DNA from: JAWXBM01 sp037968555
GTDB taxonomy: Bacteria; Pseudomonadota; Gammaproteobacteria; Xanthomonadales; SZUA-36
Assembly (NCBI GenBank): GCA_037968555.1
Contig: JBBKVS010000315.1
Location: 1 to 15,477, forward strand
Direction: 5' to 3'
DNA length: 15,477 nt
Below are positions 14,635 through 15,477 of this stretch, piece by piece. The notes beneath the pieces were generated by a model. The model was not told the origin of the DNA and did not search any database. It saw nothing but the letters and a program-made list of their open reading frames with translations. How positions within the stretch are numbered: the first letter of the stretch is position 1; every line of letters starts with the position of its first letter. Both the position numbers and the translations under genes were made by a program.

Positions 14635-15477
14635 TTAAGCTCCTGCCTCAGTGTTCTTGCTGTTCTTTTTGTTGGCGAGGCTTTGATGTAATTCCTGCAA
14701 ATTGTGTACGCTGAAGTCGTCTTCGAAGTCCAGAGCACAAAGCGTGGCTTTGCCGCCGGCTATGGTGGTGGAGTAGCTGATTTTGCGCTGCAAGGCTTCA
14801 CGTCGTATGGAGAAGGAATCAGAAATGGCCTGCCGCCCTTCGGTGGTATTGACGATAAAGCAGATTTCCTGATTCTTGATCAGGTCAACAATGTGCGGCC
14901 GACCTTCCATCACCTTGTTGACGGTTTCGCAGACTATGGATTGTTCATTCAGGAAACGGCTGGTACCGCGGGTGGCTACCAGTTCATAACCCAGCTGCAG
15001 TAATTCCCGCGCAATAAAGGCCAGGCCCTCTTTGTCGCCATCGCGCACGCTGAGAAAAGCCTTGCCGGGCTTGGGTAAGCCGTAACTGGCGGCTTTCATG
15101 GATTTGGCTCGCGCGGCGCCAAAACTCCAGCCTATGCCCATAACTTCACCGGTTGAACGCATTTCCGGCCCCAATATCGGGTCTACGCCGGGGAACTTGA
15201 TAAACGGGAATACGGCTTCTTTAATGGAATAGAAATCAGGTATGATTTCTTCCGTATATCCTTGTTTTTTCAATGATGTTCCAGCCATAACCCGCGCAGC
15301 TATGCCAGCCAATGGCACACCGGTGGCTTTGGACACAAAAGGTACCGTACGGGAGGCGCGGGGATTGACTTCCAGCACAAATACTTCATCACCGCGAATA
15401 GCAAACTGGGTATTCATCAAGCCAATCACGCCCAGCTCCAAGGACATCAGACGGATCTGGCGACGCAGCTCATCCTG
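14635..15477 (-). CDS. carB: Carbamoyl-phosphate synthase large subunit, C-terminal part, truncated by window
   Basis: 280 C-terminal residues are visible; the frame is open to the window edge (the first codons read QDELRRQIRL), so about three quarters of the roughly 1070-residue protein lies outside. The part shown ends the second ATP-grasp domain (FVLEVNPRASRTVPFVSKAT), then FPGVDPILGPEMRSTGEVMG, followed by the MGS-like allosteric domain, which in E. coli binds UMP, IMP and ornithine (HIVDLIKNQEICFIVNTTEG, then SIRREALQRKISYSTT). With CarA it makes carbamoyl phosphate for pyrimidine and arginine synthesis. The C-terminus is lysine-rich. It is the first visible gene of the carB-greA-unknown-recJ run. 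Confidence 0.97.
   Translation of the reverse strand, partial: QDELRRQIRLMSLELGVIGLMNTQFAIRGDEVFVLEVNPRASRTVPFVSKATGVPLAGIAARVMAGTSLKKQGYTEEIIPDFYSIKEAVFPFIKFPGVDPILGPEMRSTGEVMGIGWSFGAARAKSMKAASYGLPKPGKAFLSVRDGDKEGLAFIARELLQLGYELVATRGTSRFLNEQSIVCETVNKVMEGRPHIVDLIKNQEICFIVNTTEGRQAISDSFSIRREALQRKISYSTTIAGGKATLCALDFEDDFSVHNLQELHQSLANKKNSKNTEAGA

Overview
This is a stretch of chromosome from a gammaproteobacterium, probably free-living or marine. The grounds are the strong resemblance of RF2, LysS, CarB, GreA and RecJ to their gammaproteobacterial forms, the carB-greA and recJ/prfB/lysS neighbourhoods, and a lipid-catabolism cassette of a type common in such bacteria. I cannot name the genus from the sequence alone. 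Base composition is moderately GC-rich, and coding density is high. No RNA genes, IS elements, phage genes or CRISPR arrays were seen. The window is mostly conserved housekeeping DNA with one catabolic insert and one notable intergenic structure.

Layout. (1) 1-3753, plus strand: the C-terminal half of an M16 zinc-peptidase-type protein (cut by the window edge), a small four-helix membrane protein, and a two-TM ion channel fused to tandem RCK (TrkA-N) domains. (2) 3752-3897: a convergent intergenic region almost entirely made of five successive inverted repeats. (3) 3911-7364, minus strand: prfB (with an intact programmed +1 frameshift), lysS, and a nitrilase-family omega-amidase that starts at a TTG one base after the lysS stop. 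(4) 7365-7649: the largest gap (285 bp), a divergent control region carrying a 24-bp imperfect tandem repeat. (5) 7650-11332, plus strand: a catabolic operon with two dissimilar acyl-CoA dehydrogenases, a short-chain dehydrogenase and a MaoC-like hydratase. (6) 11363-15477, minus strand: carB (partial), greA, a protein resembling the COG4255 phosphoglycerate-mutase-like family, and recJ, tightly packed and read in that order.

How it works together. Blocks 3 and 6 are information and nucleotide housekeeping: carbamoyl phosphate synthesis, transcript cleavage, DNA repair exonuclease, translation termination, lysyl-tRNA charging and metabolite repair. In Escherichia coli recJ, prfB and lysS are directly adjacent and co-directional. 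Here the same order and orientation are kept, but the four-gene lipid cassette sits between recJ and prfB on the opposite strand. The cassette encodes dehydrogenation (two ACAD subunits that look like a catalytic/non-catalytic pair), hydration (MaoC) and NAD(P)-dependent oxidation (SDR) of an acyl-CoA whose identity is not visible. No thiolase, CoA ligase or regulator for it lies in the window.

No clearly new system was identified. The items most worth a second look are the hairpin array at 3752-3897, the ACAD pair and its placement, the channel/small-membrane-protein pair, and the uncharacterised protein between greA and recJ.
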